A stretch of DNA of 64,000 bases from Azospira inquinata. Lineage in GTDB: Bacteria; Pseudomonadota; Gammaproteobacteria; Burkholderiales; Rhodocyclaceae. Below, piece after piece: positions 1 to 8,155 of this stretch. The translations under genes were made by a program, and so were the position numbers. The stretch covers positions 434,001-498,000 of the forward strand of contig NZ_CP064782.1 of NCBI RefSeq assembly GCF_018905915.1, read 5' to 3'. The notes under the pieces were generated by a model, which did not search any database, had not been told where the DNA came from, and saw nothing but the letters and a program-made list of their open reading frames with translations. The first letter of the stretch is position 1; each line of letters begins with the position of its first letter.

Positions 1-120
1 GTAATCAATCCATTCCACTTTCTCGGCAGAGAAGCGGCAGAATTTCCGACGCTTGAACATGCCACCACCACGACGCTTCTTTTTGTCATCGTCCTTTTTC
101 TTGAAAAAGGGTCTAGCCAT
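1..120 (-). CDS. rpsR: 30S ribosomal protein S18 (N-terminal part, runs off window)
   Basis: This is a structural protein of the small ribosomal subunit platform. The first 40 codons are visible: MARPFFKKKDDDKKKRRGG, then a basic stretch with KRRKFCRF and EKVEWIDY, which is typical of S18 in betaproteobacteria. The ATG (118-120) lies inside the 3' end of priB, so the two genes overlap by 8 bp and are probably translationally coupled. The gene continues beyond position 1. The rpsF-priB-rpsR order is the standard ribosomal operon. Confidence 0.95.
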   Translation of the reverse strand, partial: MARPFFKKKDDDKKKRRGGGMFKRRKFCRFSAEKVEWIDY

Positions 121-433
121 TTTCGTTTCCTTCCAAAAATTCGATTCGTTCTACATGCAATACGGGCTGTCGGCTGTTGCGGCTGCGGGAGGCGAGGAAT
201 CCGATGATCTTCATCCGCCCGCCGGCTGCCGCGCTTTGTAACCACTGAGCTGAATCTCCCAGGGCAATTACCCCGATTTCACATTCGACCAGCCGTGGTT
301 TTCCCGCTTCCGTCAATTCCGACTCGTGGCGCAGGCGCCCTTCCGAGACCGGGACTCCGGCCGGCGTATAACGCAAGGCCTTGCGTTCAATGAGAACGCC
401 GGAGATTTCGACGTGATTCGCGGAAACAGCCAA
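113..433 (-). CDS. priB: Primosomal replication protein N (PriB)
   Basis: PriB is a single-stranded-DNA-binding OB-fold protein that helps PriA restart stalled replication forks. The 106-residue product has the usual PriB length and motifs (an NHVEISGVLIER start, then LVECEIGVIALG, and a C-terminal HVERIEF). It sits between rpsF and rpsR, its standard location. The apparent start is TTG (431-433), 7 bp after the rpsF stop, with no strong Shine-Dalgarno sequence. Translation probably relies on coupling to rpsF. Confidence 0.9.
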   Translation of the reverse strand: MAVSANHVEISGVLIERKALRYTPAGVPVSEGRLRHESELTEAGKPRLVECEIGVIALGDSAQWLQSAAAGGRMKIIGFLASRSRNSRQPVLHVERIEFLEGNENG

Positions 434-440
434 CGTCCGA

Positions 441-857
441 TTAGGCGGCGGGCTGTTCAGCGGCAGGCTGCTCAGCAGCGGGCTGAGCGGCGGCTTCAGC
501 CTTGACCTCGCCCTTAGCTTCCAGCAAGGACTTGGACTTTTCTTCCTTCATCATGGGAGAAGGCGTGATTACCGCAGCCTTCATCTTGACGATGAGGTGA
601 CGCAGCACGGCGTCGTTGAACTTGAAGGAGTGTTCCAGTTCGGCCAGGGTTTCCGCATCGCACTCGATGTTCATGAGCACGTAATGGGCCTTGTGCACCT
701 TCTCGATGGGGTAGGCCAGTTGGCGACGGCCCCAGTCTTCCAGACGGTGAATGAGACCACTGCGGCTGGTGACGATGGACCGATAACGCTCGACCATGGC
801 CGGAACCTGCTCGCTTTGGTCCGGATGGACGATAAAGACGATTTCGTAATGGCGCAT
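441..857 (-). CDS. rpsF: 30S ribosomal protein S6
   Basis: S6 binds S18 and 16S rRNA in the small subunit. The start chosen is the ATG at 855-857 because AAAAGGAGAA sits just upstream and the protein then begins [17 protein letters not shown], the canonical S6 N-terminus; the longer reading frame lacks this support. It has 138 residues. The core (about 1-100) is followed by a Lys/Glu/Ala tail that ends in AAEQP repeats, a low-complexity extension that varies in S6 proteins. It is the first gene of the rpsF-priB-rpsR operon. Confidence 0.95.
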   Translation of the reverse strand: MRHYEIVFIVHPDQSEQVPAMVERYRSIVTSRSGLIHRLEDWGRRQLAYPIEKVHKAHYVLMNIECDAETLAELEHSFKFNDAVLRHLIVKMKAAVITPSPMMKEEKSKSLLEAKGEVKAEAAAQPAAEQPAAEQPAA

Positions 858-911
858 GTATTCTCCTTTTGGCAGTAAACCCTCCGCCATGCGGATTACG
901 GTAGGGTAAGG

Positions 912-954
912 TTGGAAAGGCGGGCATTCTAGCGTAGAATCCGCCGCAAATCAA
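912..954. promoter_or_regulatory. Two overlapping sigma70-type promoters facing opposite ways
   Basis: On the minus strand TTGATT (954-949) is followed by 17 bp and TAGAAT (931-926), pointing at rpsF 70 bp away. On the plus strand TTGGAA (912-917) is followed by 17 bp and TAGAAT (935-940), pointing at the permease gene. The two -10 elements are the arms of one perfect inverted repeat, ATTCTA-GCG-TAGAAT (926-940). The polymerases would therefore compete for the same DNA. The hexamers and spacing are seen directly; promoter activity is inferred. The rest of the 858-1177 gap shows no gene. Confidence 0.6.
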
Positions 955-1177
955 TGTGTTTGGCTGATTTCCAGGGTTCCCCTCCGGCGCCCGCCCCCTC
1001 CGGGAACCGGGACGCGCCCCTTGCCCCCACCGAGGTTGGGCCCGAGCATTTAGCAGCAAAAACCGGGTTCAGGCAGCCAAGCGCCAGGTGTCACCAGATC
1101 GTCCTCGGGGCGCCCCCCATAAGGCCTGCGCCCCCCTTTTCCGACCGACCGGAACACCGCCGACCTTCGCGCCGCCC

Positions 1178-2212
1178 ATGCCCAAGTCCGCTCCCCTCCG
1201 CCCCCAAGCCCACTTTTCCCCCGTTGATATCGGTGCCCTGATCCTGGCCGGACTGGCCCTGGTCCTGGTGCTCTGCCTCCACCTACTGCCCGCTCTCCTG
1301 GCCGGGCTGCTGATCTACGAACTGACCCACCTGCTGGCGCCCCACGTGCCCGCCTTTCTCTCCCGGGCCGGACGGCCCAAGATGGTGGCGGTCATCCTCC
1401 TGGCGACCCTGATCATTACCATTCTGGTGGCCGCGGCCATGGGCATTACCACCTTCATCGCCCAGGAGGGAGGCTCCCCTGCCGCCCTGCTGCAAAAAAT
1501 GGCGGACATTATCGAAGGCACCCGGCCCCACCTGCCCCTCTGGCTGGGGGGCACCCTGCCCAGCGATCCGGAAGTATTGAAGGGCTACATCATTGACTGG
1601 CTGCGTAACCACGCCACGGAATTGCAGGGCATTGGCAAGGACGCGGGCCGGGGCCTGGTCCATATTCTCCTGGGCATGGTGGTGGGGGCCATTGTGGCCC
1701 TGCACCAGGCCCGTCCCCCCAAGGACAGCCGCCCCCTGGCCGCCGCCCTGACCCTGCGGGCCGCCCGGCTGGGCAACGCCTTCCGCCGCATTGTCTTTGC
1801 CCAGGTGCGCATCGCCGCCCTGAACGCCTGCCTCACCGGTCTCTACCTGGAAGGGGGTCTGCGCCTGAGCGGCATCGACCTGCCCTTCAGCAAGACCCTC
1901 ATCGTCCTCACCTTCTTCATCGGCCTAATCCCGGTGCTGGGCAATCTGGTCACCAACACCATTATCGTGGTGGTCAGCCTGAGCGTTTCCGTCCCCGTGG
2001 CCACCGCCTCCCTGGTGTTCCTCATCCTCATCCACAAGCTGGAATACTTCCTCAACGCCCGCATCGTGGGCGGCCAGATCGACGCCCATTCCTGGGAACT
2101 GCTTATCGCCATGCTGGCCATGGAAGCGGCGTTCGGCGTACCCGGGGTGATCGCCGCCCCGGTCTATTACGCTTACCTGAAGACAGAATTGCGGGCTGCC
2201 CGGCTGGTTTAA
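1178..2212 (+). CDS. AI-2E family (PerM/TqsA-type) transporter
   Basis: This is a polytopic inner-membrane protein of the AI-2E/PerM family. Members are linked to export or efflux of small molecules, and the substrate cannot be read from sequence. The start at ATG 1178 gives 344 residues beginning MPKSAPLRPQ; the upstream in-frame extension is Pro/Arg-rich and unlike the family. Membrane segments are visible at about residues 16-45, 60-85, 175-200 and in the C-terminal half, where FFIGLIPVLGN and the HKLEYFLNARIVGG motif match the family core. It is a single gene followed by a strong terminator. Confidence 0.85.
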   Translation: MPKSAPLRPQAHFSPVDIGALILAGLALVLVLCLHLLPALLAGLLIYELTHLLAPHVPAFLSRAGRPKMVAVILLATLIITILVAAAMGITTFIAQEGGSPAALLQKMADIIEGTRPHLPLWLGGTLPSDPEVLKGYIIDWLRNHATELQGIGKDAGRGLVHILLGMVVGAIVALHQARPPKDSRPLAAALTLRAARLGNAFRRIVFAQVRIAALNACLTGLYLEGGLRLSGIDLPFSKTLIVLTFFIGLIPVLGNLVTNTIIVVVSLSVSVPVATASLVFLILIHKLEYFLNARIVGGQIDAHSWELLIAMLAMEAAFGVPGVIAAPVYYAYLKTELRAARLV

Positions 2213-2231
2213 TCCCCGGGAAAAACGCCCC

Positions 2232-2265
2232 AAAAAAAGGCCGGGAAATCCCGGCCTTTTCTTTT
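2232..2265. terminator. Bidirectional rho-independent terminator
   Basis: A-tract, then GGCCGGGA-AA-TCCCGGCC, then TTTTCTTTT. The perfect 8-bp stem is flanked by A and T runs, so it can terminate both the AI-2E gene (plus) and cysB (minus), which converge here. Confidence 0.9.
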
Positions 2266-2293
2266 GCGGAGACGGCCAAGACCGCCCGTCGAC

Positions 2294-3244
2294 CTACAAC
2301 TGGTATTCGTCCGCCCCGCTCAGGGCGCCCTGCATGGAGCGCTCCACTGCCTTGCGGGTCAGGTGGGGAGCGAAGAATTCGATGAAATCGTATTCATAGC
2401 GGCGCAGGTAGGTACCCCGGCGCAGGCCCAGACGGGTGGTATTGGAGGGGAACAGGTGGGCCGCGTCCAGAGCCTGGAGGCCCGTGTCCCGGGCCGGATC
2501 GAAGGCGATGCGGGCGATGATGCCCAGGCCCAGGCCCAAACCCACATAGGTCTTGATCACATCCGCATCGATGGCGGAGAGGACGATGTTGGGGGTCAGG
2601 CCCTGGCGCTCAAAGGTCTGGCTGATGCGCCCGCCCCCGGTGAACGCCGGATCATAGGTGATGAGGGGATAGCGGGCCAGGAGGGACAGGGTAAGGGGCC
2701 CCTGGTTCAGCACCGGATGGCCGTCCGGGGCAATGACGCAGTGGGTCCATTGGTAGCAGGGCATGGTGAGCAGCTGAGGGAAACTATCCAGGGCCTCGGT
2801 GGCAATGGCCAGATCCGCCTCCCCGCTGGAGGTCCATTCCGCAATCTGGGCGGGACTGCCCTGGTGAATGTGCAGGCGCACCTTGGCGTAGCGCTCGGTA
2901 AAGCGTTTCACCACCGGCGGCAGGGCGTAGCGGGCCTGGGTGTGGGTGGTAGCTACCACCAGACTGCCCGAATCCCCGCCGGCGAATTCTTCCCCCACCC
3001 GCTTCAGGTTTTCCGCTTCCCGCAGAATGCGGTTGGAGATTTCCAGCACCGCCTTGCCCGGTTCCGTAATGCCGGTGAGGCGCTTGCCGCTACGCTCGAA
3101 AACGATGATGCCCAGCTCGTCTTCCAACATCTTGATCTGTTTGGAAACCCCGGGCTGGGAGGTGTAAAGTGCCTCCGCCGCCTCGGAAACATTCAGTCCC
3201 CGCCGGGAGACTTCCACCAGGTAACGTAGCTGTTGCAGCTTCAT
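2294..3244 (-). CDS. cysB: LysR-type regulator CysB
   Basis: CysB activates sulfate assimilation genes when N-acetylserine accumulates. The 316-residue protein has an N-terminal winged helix-turn-helix (about residues 18-40, NVSEAAEALYTSQPGVSKQI) and a LysR effector domain with the CysB-like segment TTHTQARYALPPVV. Length and sequence fit CysB/Cbl proteins. It is divergent from the tauE-cysI-cysHDN operon, with two inverted repeats in the shared 107-bp promoter region. A Cbl-type paralogue assignment is possible, but its position next to the cys operon favours CysB. Confidence 0.92.
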   Translation of the reverse strand: MKLQQLRYLVEVSRRGLNVSEAAEALYTSQPGVSKQIKMLEDELGIIVFERSGKRLTGITEPGKAVLEISNRILREAENLKRVGEEFAGGDSGSLVVATTHTQARYALPPVVKRFTERYAKVRLHIHQGSPAQIAEWTSSGEADLAIATEALDSFPQLLTMPCYQWTHCVIAPDGHPVLNQGPLTLSLLARYPLITYDPAFTGGGRISQTFERQGLTPNIVLSAIDADVIKTYVGLGLGLGIIARIAFDPARDTGLQALDAAHLFPSNTTRLGLRRGTYLRRYEYDFIEFFAPHLTRKAVERSMQGALSGADEYQL

Positions 3245-3253
3245 GACAGCGGC

Positions 3254-3280
3254 CTTGTAATAACTTTAAGTTATAACAAG
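3254..3280. promoter_or_regulatory. Candidate CysB operator (27-bp inverted repeat)
   Basis: CTTGTAATAACTT-T-AAGTTATAACAAG is an inverted repeat with one mismatch per arm. Its core, ATAAC-TTTAA-GTTAT (3260-3274), has the T-N11-A form of LysR-type boxes. It begins 10 bp upstream of the cysB ATG, which suggests autoregulation. The same ATAAC-N5-GTTAT core is found at 29060-29074 upstream of the cystathionine beta-synthase gene. Confidence 0.6.
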
Positions 3281-3283
3281 ATA

Positions 3284-3302
3284 CCACAATATTCTTTTGT
3301 GG
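3284..3302. promoter_or_regulatory. Second inverted repeat in the cysB-tauE promoter region
   Basis: CCACAA-N7-TTGTGG is a perfect 6-bp inverted repeat, four bp beyond the presumed CysB box and about 50 bp upstream of tauE. It may be a second activator-binding site for the tauE-cysI operon or the site of a different regulator. Only the symmetry is directly visible. Confidence 0.4.
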
Positions 3303-3351
3303 CAAATTTACCCCTGTTAGGATGCGCCCCGTTGATATAAGGACGGCGCAA

Positions 3352-4137
3352 ATGGACTGGCTCTACACCCTTTCAGGCTTCATCGTCGGCACCATTGTCG
3401 GGTTCACCGGCGTGGGAGGCGGCTCCTTGATGACGCCCCTGCTGGTCCTCCTGTTCGGGGTCCATCCCAGCACCGCCGTGGGCACCGATCTGCTCTACGC
3501 CGCCGTAACCAAAAGCGGCGGCACCCTGGTACACGCCCGCCAGGGCCAGGTGCGCTGGGACATCGTGGGCCGCCTGGCCATCGGCAGCATTCCGGCCACC
3601 GCCCTGACCCTCACCATTCTGGCCCAATTGCCCAAACAGGGCCCGGCCGCCGCCCACCTCATTTCCATTGGTCTGGGCCTGGCCCTGCTGGGCACCGCCG
3701 CGGCCATTCTGCTGCGCAAGCGGATTCAGGCCCTGGGCCAGAAACACAGCCATCCGGAAGGCGGGCCCGCCGCGCCCCGCCATCTGACGGCCATTACGGT
3801 GGCCGTGGGCGCCCTGCTGGGAGTGCTAGTCTCCCTCTCCTCCGTCGGGGCGGGGGCCCTGGGCACCGCCGCCCTGTTTTTCCTCTACCCCCGCCTGCCC
3901 ACCCAGCAGATCGTGGGCAGCGACGTGGCCCATGCGGTGCCCCTGACCCTGGTGGCGGGCATTGGCCACTGGTTTATTGGCAGCGTGGATTTCCACCTGC
4001 TGGGCACCCTCCTGCTAGGCTCCCTGCCCGGCATCTGGATCGGCAGCACCCTGTCCGCCCGGGTGCCGGAGCGGGTGCTGCGGCCCCTGCTGGCCGGTAC
4101 TCTGGTCCTGGTAGGCACCAAGCTCATCGCCGCCTAA
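3352..4137 (+). CDS. TauE/SafE family sulfite/sulfonate-type permease
   Basis: This membrane protein (261 residues) belongs to the TauE/SafE (DUF81) family, which moves sulfite, sulfoacetate and other anions. The ATG at 3352 is chosen because AAGGA lies 8 nt upstream; the longer frame from 3322 lacks this. The family signature GFTGVGGGSLMTPLLV occurs near residue 16-31 and a second half-repeat has LSSVGAGALG. It is the first gene of the run leading into cysI, 52 bp before it, so a role in sulfate uptake or sulfite release is likely but not proven. Confidence 0.85.
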   Translation: MDWLYTLSGFIVGTIVGFTGVGGGSLMTPLLVLLFGVHPSTAVGTDLLYAAVTKSGGTLVHARQGQVRWDIVGRLAIGSIPATALTLTILAQLPKQGPAAAHLISIGLGLALLGTAAAILLRKRIQALGQKHSHPEGGPAAPRHLTAITVAVGALLGVLVSLSSVGAGALGTAALFFLYPRLPTQQIVGSDVAHAVPLTLVAGIGHWFIGSVDFHLLGTLLLGSLPGIWIGSTLSARVPERVLRPLLAGTLVLVGTKLIAA

Positions 4138-4189
4138 AATCCCGGCCTGACCAATATAGACAACCCCAACGACCTCCAAGAGGCCCCCG

Positions 4190-5875
4190 ATGTATCAATA
4201 CAACGAAGACGACAAACGCTTTCTCCAGGAACGGGTCAGCCAGTTCCGGGGGCAAGTGCAACGCTGGCAGAGTGGCGAACTGAGCAACGACGAGTTCAAG
4301 CCTCTGCGCCTGCAAAACGGCCTCTACGTCCAGCGCTATGCCCCCATGTTCCGTATTGCCGTGCCCTACGGGCTCCTGGCTGCCCGCCAGCTGCGCCGCC
4401 TGGCCCGCATTGCCCGGGACTACGACAAGGGCTACGGCCACTTCACCACCCGGCACAATCTCCAGTTCAACTGGATTCCCATCGAACGGGTGCCCGACGC
4501 CCTGGGGGAACTGGCGGAAGTGAATCTCCACGCCATCCAGACTTCCGGCAACTGCATCCGCAACGTGACCAGCGACCAGCTGGCAGGGGTGGCCCCGGAC
4601 GAAATCCTGGACCCCCGGCCCTTCGCGGAAATCGTCCGCCAGTGGAGCACCTTCCACCCGGAATTCGCCTTCCTGCCCCGCAAATTCAAGATCGCCATTT
4701 CCGGCGCCCGGGAAGACCGGGCCCTGACCTGGTTCCACGACGTGGGCCTGCGTCTGGTGGAGGATGCCCAGGGGGAACCGGGCTTTCAGGTCATTGTGGG
4801 GGGCGGCCTGGGCCGTACCCCGATCCGGGGCCAGGAGATCAAAGCCTTCCTGCCCTGGGCCCATCTGCTCACCTACCTGGAAGCCATCGTCCGCACCTAT
4901 AACCGCTACGGCCGCCGGGACAACGCCTTCAAGGCCCGCATCAAAATTCTGGTCCAGGCCCTGGGGGTGGAGAAATTCGCCGCCGAGGTGGACCTGGAAT
5001 GGCAGTACCTGAAGGATGGCCCCAGCACCTTGACCCGGGAAGAATACGACCGGGTGGCCCAAGATTTCGCCGCCCCGGCCTACCAGACCCTGCCCGCCCA
5101 AAGCGCCGCCCAGGAACAATTGGCCGCAACGGACAAAGCCTTCGCCCGCTGGCTGGAGCGCAATGTGGCCCCCCACCGGGTGCCGGGCTACGCCGCCGTG
5201 ACCCTGTCCCTGAAAGCCCCGGGCCGGGCCCCGGGAGACGTGACGGCGGAACAGATGGACCTGGTGGCGGACCTGGCGGAACGCTACAGCTTTGGCGAGC
5301 TGCGGGTCACCCACGAACAGAATCTGGTCCTGGCCGACGTGGTCCGGGACCAGCTCCCGGACCTGTGGCGGGAAGCCCGGGCCGCCGGCCTGGCCACCCC
5401 CAACATTGGGTTGCTCACGGACATCATCTGCTGCCCCGGGGGGGATTTCTGCGACCTGGCCAACGCCAAGTCCATTCCCATCGCCAACGCCCTCCAGGCC
5501 CGCTTTGAAGACCTGGACTATCTCTACGACATTGGCGACCTGGAACTCAATATTTCCGGCTGCATGAATTCCTGCGGCCACCACCACGTGGGCCACATCG
5601 GCATTCTGGGGGTGGATAAGGGCAAGGAGGAGTGGTACCAGATCACCCTGGGGGGCCGTCAGGGCAACGACGCCCGCCTGGGCAAGGTGCTGGGCCCCTC
5701 CATTCCCGGGGCCGAGGTGCCGGATGCGGTGGAAACCATCATCCGCCTCTACATTGATAATCGCCAAGAAGGGGAAAGCTTTCTCCAGGCCCTGGACCGG
5801 ATCGGCACCGGGCTCTTCAAGGAAACCCTCTTCGGCGCCCGTCTGAAGGGCGTCAATGCTGCTCCTGCGGCCTGA
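4190..5875 (+). CDS. cysI: Assimilatory sulfite reductase, siroheme/[4Fe-4S] hemoprotein (CysI)
   Basis: CysI reduces sulfite to sulfide with six electrons in the cytoplasm. The 561-residue protein has the duplicated nitrite/sulfite reductase ferredoxin-like and siroheme domains. The cluster/siroheme ligand cysteines are visible in CPGGDFC and in ISGCMNSCGHHH, and the first half carries GYGHFTTRHNLQFNW. There is no CysJ flavoprotein gene nearby, so the electron donor may be ferredoxin or another reductase. The following DUF934 gene is a frequent companion. A nitrite reductase role is less likely in this cys operon. Confidence 0.92.
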   Translation: MYQYNEDDKRFLQERVSQFRGQVQRWQSGELSNDEFKPLRLQNGLYVQRYAPMFRIAVPYGLLAARQLRRLARIARDYDKGYGHFTTRHNLQFNWIPIERVPDALGELAEVNLHAIQTSGNCIRNVTSDQLAGVAPDEILDPRPFAEIVRQWSTFHPEFAFLPRKFKIAISGAREDRALTWFHDVGLRLVEDAQGEPGFQVIVGGGLGRTPIRGQEIKAFLPWAHLLTYLEAIVRTYNRYGRRDNAFKARIKILVQALGVEKFAAEVDLEWQYLKDGPSTLTREEYDRVAQDFAAPAYQTLPAQSAAQEQLAATDKAFARWLERNVAPHRVPGYAAVTLSLKAPGRAPGDVTAEQMDLVADLAERYSFGELRVTHEQNLVLADVVRDQLPDLWREARAAGLATPNIGLLTDIICCPGGDFCDLANAKSIPIANALQARFEDLDYLYDIGDLELNISGCMNSCGHHHVGHIGILGVDKGKEEWYQITLGGRQGNDARLGKVLGPSIPGAEVPDAVETIIRLYIDNRQEGESFLQALDRIGTGLFKETLFGARLKGVNAAPAA

Positions 5876-5900
5876 ACCGGATTTGAGACAAGGAAGCCCC

Positions 5901-6410
5901 ATGGCACACATCATCAAAAATCGCCGCCTGGTGGAAGACACCTGGCAACGCCTGATCCTGGCGGAAGGGGAAACGGCGGCCACCGTGGCCCTGCCCCCTG
6001 GCCCCCTGCTGGTTCCCCTGACCGTCTGGCAGGCCCGCCAGGCCGACCTGGCGGAGCGGGCCGCCGCGGGAGAAATCGGCGTCTGGCTGGCCGCCGGAGA
6101 AGCCCCGGAAGCCCTGCTCCCGGACCTGGACCGGATGGCCCTGGTGGCCGTGGATTTCCCCAAATTCACCGATGGCCGGGGCTATTCCAGCGCCCGCCTG
6201 ATTCGGGAACGGTATGGCTACCAGGGGGAAATCCGGGCCGTGGGAGACGTGCTGCCGGACCAGCTCTTTTACATGAGCCGTTGCGGCATCGACGCCTTTG
6301 CCCTCCAGGAAGGCCGCAGCCCGGACACCGCCCTGGCGCTCCTGGACACCTTCCACGACGCCTACCAGACCGGAACGGACCGGCCCGTTCCCCTTTTCCG
6401 CCGGAGATAA
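5901..6410 (+). CDS. DUF934 family protein of the sulfite reductase operon
   Basis: This 169-residue soluble protein belongs to the DUF934 family, which in proteobacteria is habitually encoded just after cysI. Its exact role is unknown, although it has been annotated as an oxidoreductase partner in sulfite reduction. The signature DFPKFTDGRGYS followed by RERYGYQGEIRAVGDVL lies at about residues 85-115. The start at 5901 is supported by AAGGAAG upstream; the longer frame overlapping cysI is not needed. It lies 25 bp after cysI and 4 bp before cysH, a tight operon. Confidence 0.85.
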   Translation: MAHIIKNRRLVEDTWQRLILAEGETAATVALPPGPLLVPLTVWQARQADLAERAAAGEIGVWLAAGEAPEALLPDLDRMALVAVDFPKFTDGRGYSSARLIRERYGYQGEIRAVGDVLPDQLFYMSRCGIDAFALQEGRSPDTALALLDTFHDAYQTGTDRPVPLFRRR

Positions 6411-6414
6411 GCCC

Positions 6415-7140
6415 ATGAGCGTCATTCCCAGCCAATTCAAAGTCAGCCCGGAACTCAAGGCCGCCGTGGCGGCCAAGGCGGACAGCGCCCGCCGCCTGCT
6501 GGCGGACATCGCCCGGGATTTCAGCCCGGTGGCCTTCGCCAACAGCCTGGGGGCGGAAGACATGGTGCTCACCGACCTGATCCGCCAGGACCAGCTCCCC
6601 ATCACCATCTTCTCCCTGGATACGGGCCGCCTGCCGGCGGAAACCTACGATCTCATGGCCGCCGTGGAAGAACGCTACGGCTTCCACCTGGAGGTGTACT
6701 ACCCCCGCCATGAGGCGGTGGAAAGTTATGTGCGGGACCAGGGTATCAACGGCTTTTACCGTTCCGTGGAACTGCGCAAGGCCTGCTGCCACGCCCGCAA
6801 GGTGGAGCCCCTGAGCCGGGCCCTGGCGGGCCGCCAAGCTTGGATCACCGGCCTGCGGGCCCAGCAGTCCGCCACCCGCCAGGGCCTGCCCCTGCGGGAG
6901 CGGGACGAAACCCACGGCCTGGAAAAATTCAATCCCCTGGCGGACTGGACGGAAAAGGAAGTGTGGGCCTACCTCCTGGACCATGAGGTGCCCTACAACC
7001 GGCTCCACGACCAGTTCTACCCCAGCATCGGCTGTGCCCCCTGCACCCGGGCCGTGACCCCGGGGGAAGACATCCGCTCCGGCCGCTGGTGGTGGGAAGC
7101 CCCGGCCACCAAGGAATGCGGCCTCCACGTCAAAGGCTGA
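6415..7140 (+). CDS. cysH: Adenylyl-sulfate (APS) reductase, thioredoxin-dependent (CysH)
   Basis: CysH reduces APS to sulfite and AMP using thioredoxin. It has 241 residues. The start ATG at 6415 gives MSVIPSQFKV and lies 4 bp after the DUF934 stop. The PAPS-reductase fold is visible, with FANSLGAEDMVL near the N-terminus. Four cysteines in KACCHARK and IGCAPCTR match the [4Fe-4S]-containing APS reductase type rather than the cluster-free PAPS enzyme of E. coli. The C-terminal ECGLH holds the catalytic cysteine. Absence of a cysC kinase gene in the operon agrees with APS as substrate. Confidence 0.93.
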   Translation: MSVIPSQFKVSPELKAAVAAKADSARRLLADIARDFSPVAFANSLGAEDMVLTDLIRQDQLPITIFSLDTGRLPAETYDLMAAVEERYGFHLEVYYPRHEAVESYVRDQGINGFYRSVELRKACCHARKVEPLSRALAGRQAWITGLRAQQSATRQGLPLRERDETHGLEKFNPLADWTEKEVWAYLLDHEVPYNRLHDQFYPSIGCAPCTRAVTPGEDIRSGRWWWEAPATKECGLHVKG

Positions 7141-7172
7141 GCCGCCCAGAACAACCCTGAAACGAGACCATT

Positions 7173-8108
7173 ATGGCAACCATCCCCCCTCGCACCCTCT
7201 CCCACCTGGACCGGCTGGAAGCGGAAGCTATCCACATCCTGCGGGAAGTGGCCGGCCAATGCGCCAACCCGGTACTGCTCTTTTCCGGCGGCAAGGATTC
7301 CATCTGTCTGCTGCGCCTGGCGGAAAAAGCCTTCCGCCCCGGCCATTTTCCCTTTCCCCTGATGCACATCGACACCGGCCACAATTACCAGGAGGTAGTG
7401 GCCTTCCGGGATAAGCGGGCCGCCCAGCTGGGGGAACGGCTGATCGTCCGCTCCGTGGAAGATTCCATGGCCCGGGGCACGGTGGTGCTCAAATCCGCCG
7501 GGGAATCCCGCAACAAGCACCAGTCCGTGACCCTGCTGGAAGCCATTGAAGAATTCGGCTTTGACTGCTGCATCGGCGGCGCCCGGCGGGACGAAGAAAA
7601 GGCCCGGGCCAAGGAACGGATTTTTTCCTTCCGGGACGAATTCGGCCAGTGGGACCCGAAAAATCAGCGCCCCGAGCTGTGGAGCCTTTACAACGCCCGA
7701 GCCTTCAAGGGGGAAAACATCCGGGCCTTCCCCATTTCCAACTGGACCGAGCTGGACGTGTGGCAGTACATCGAACGGGAAAACCTGGAACTGCCCAGCA
7801 TCTACTTCGCCCATGAACGGGCCGTGATCCGCCGCCAGGGCGCTATTTTCCCGGCCAACGTGCCCCTGGCGGACGGCTCGGTGATCAACCAGCCCAAGCC
7901 GGGCGAAGCGGTGGAAACCCTCCAGGTCCGTTTCCGCACCGTGGGGGACATTACCTGTACCGCCCCGGTGGAATCGGACGCGGACACGGTGGCCAAGATC
8001 ATCGACGAAACCGCCACCACCACCATTACGGAGCGGGGCGCCACCCGCCTGGACGACCAGACCAGCGAAGCTTCCATGGAGCAACGCAAAAAGGAAGGCT
8101 ACTTCTGA
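7173..8108 (+). CDS. cysD: Sulfate adenylyltransferase subunit 2 (CysD)
   Basis: CysD is the catalytic ATP-sulfurylase subunit, forming APS from ATP and sulfate together with the GTPase CysN. The 311-residue product has the PP-loop motif LFSGGKDSICLLRLAEKAF near residue 33 and the family segment CIGGARRDEEKARAKERIFSFRD. It ends in KKEGYF, the usual CysD C-terminus. It lies 32 bp after cysH and 47 bp before cysN in the same operon. Confidence 0.95.
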   Translation: MATIPPRTLSHLDRLEAEAIHILREVAGQCANPVLLFSGGKDSICLLRLAEKAFRPGHFPFPLMHIDTGHNYQEVVAFRDKRAAQLGERLIVRSVEDSMARGTVVLKSAGESRNKHQSVTLLEAIEEFGFDCCIGGARRDEEKARAKERIFSFRDEFGQWDPKNQRPELWSLYNARAFKGENIRAFPISNWTELDVWQYIERENLELPSIYFAHERAVIRRQGAIFPANVPLADGSVINQPKPGEAVETLQVRFRTVGDITCTAPVESDADTVAKIIDETATTTITERGATRLDDQTSEASMEQRKKEGYF

Positions 8109-8155
8109 GCGCCCCGGCCCCCTGGGCCGCCACCGAACATTCCAGAGGATTTTCC

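Noticed and set aside
4124..6169. Long minus-strand open frame of 681 codons opposite cysI and DUF934
   Set aside because: It mirrors the real cysI coding strand in a GC-rich region and its translation is repetitive Gly/Gln/Pro without any family signature.
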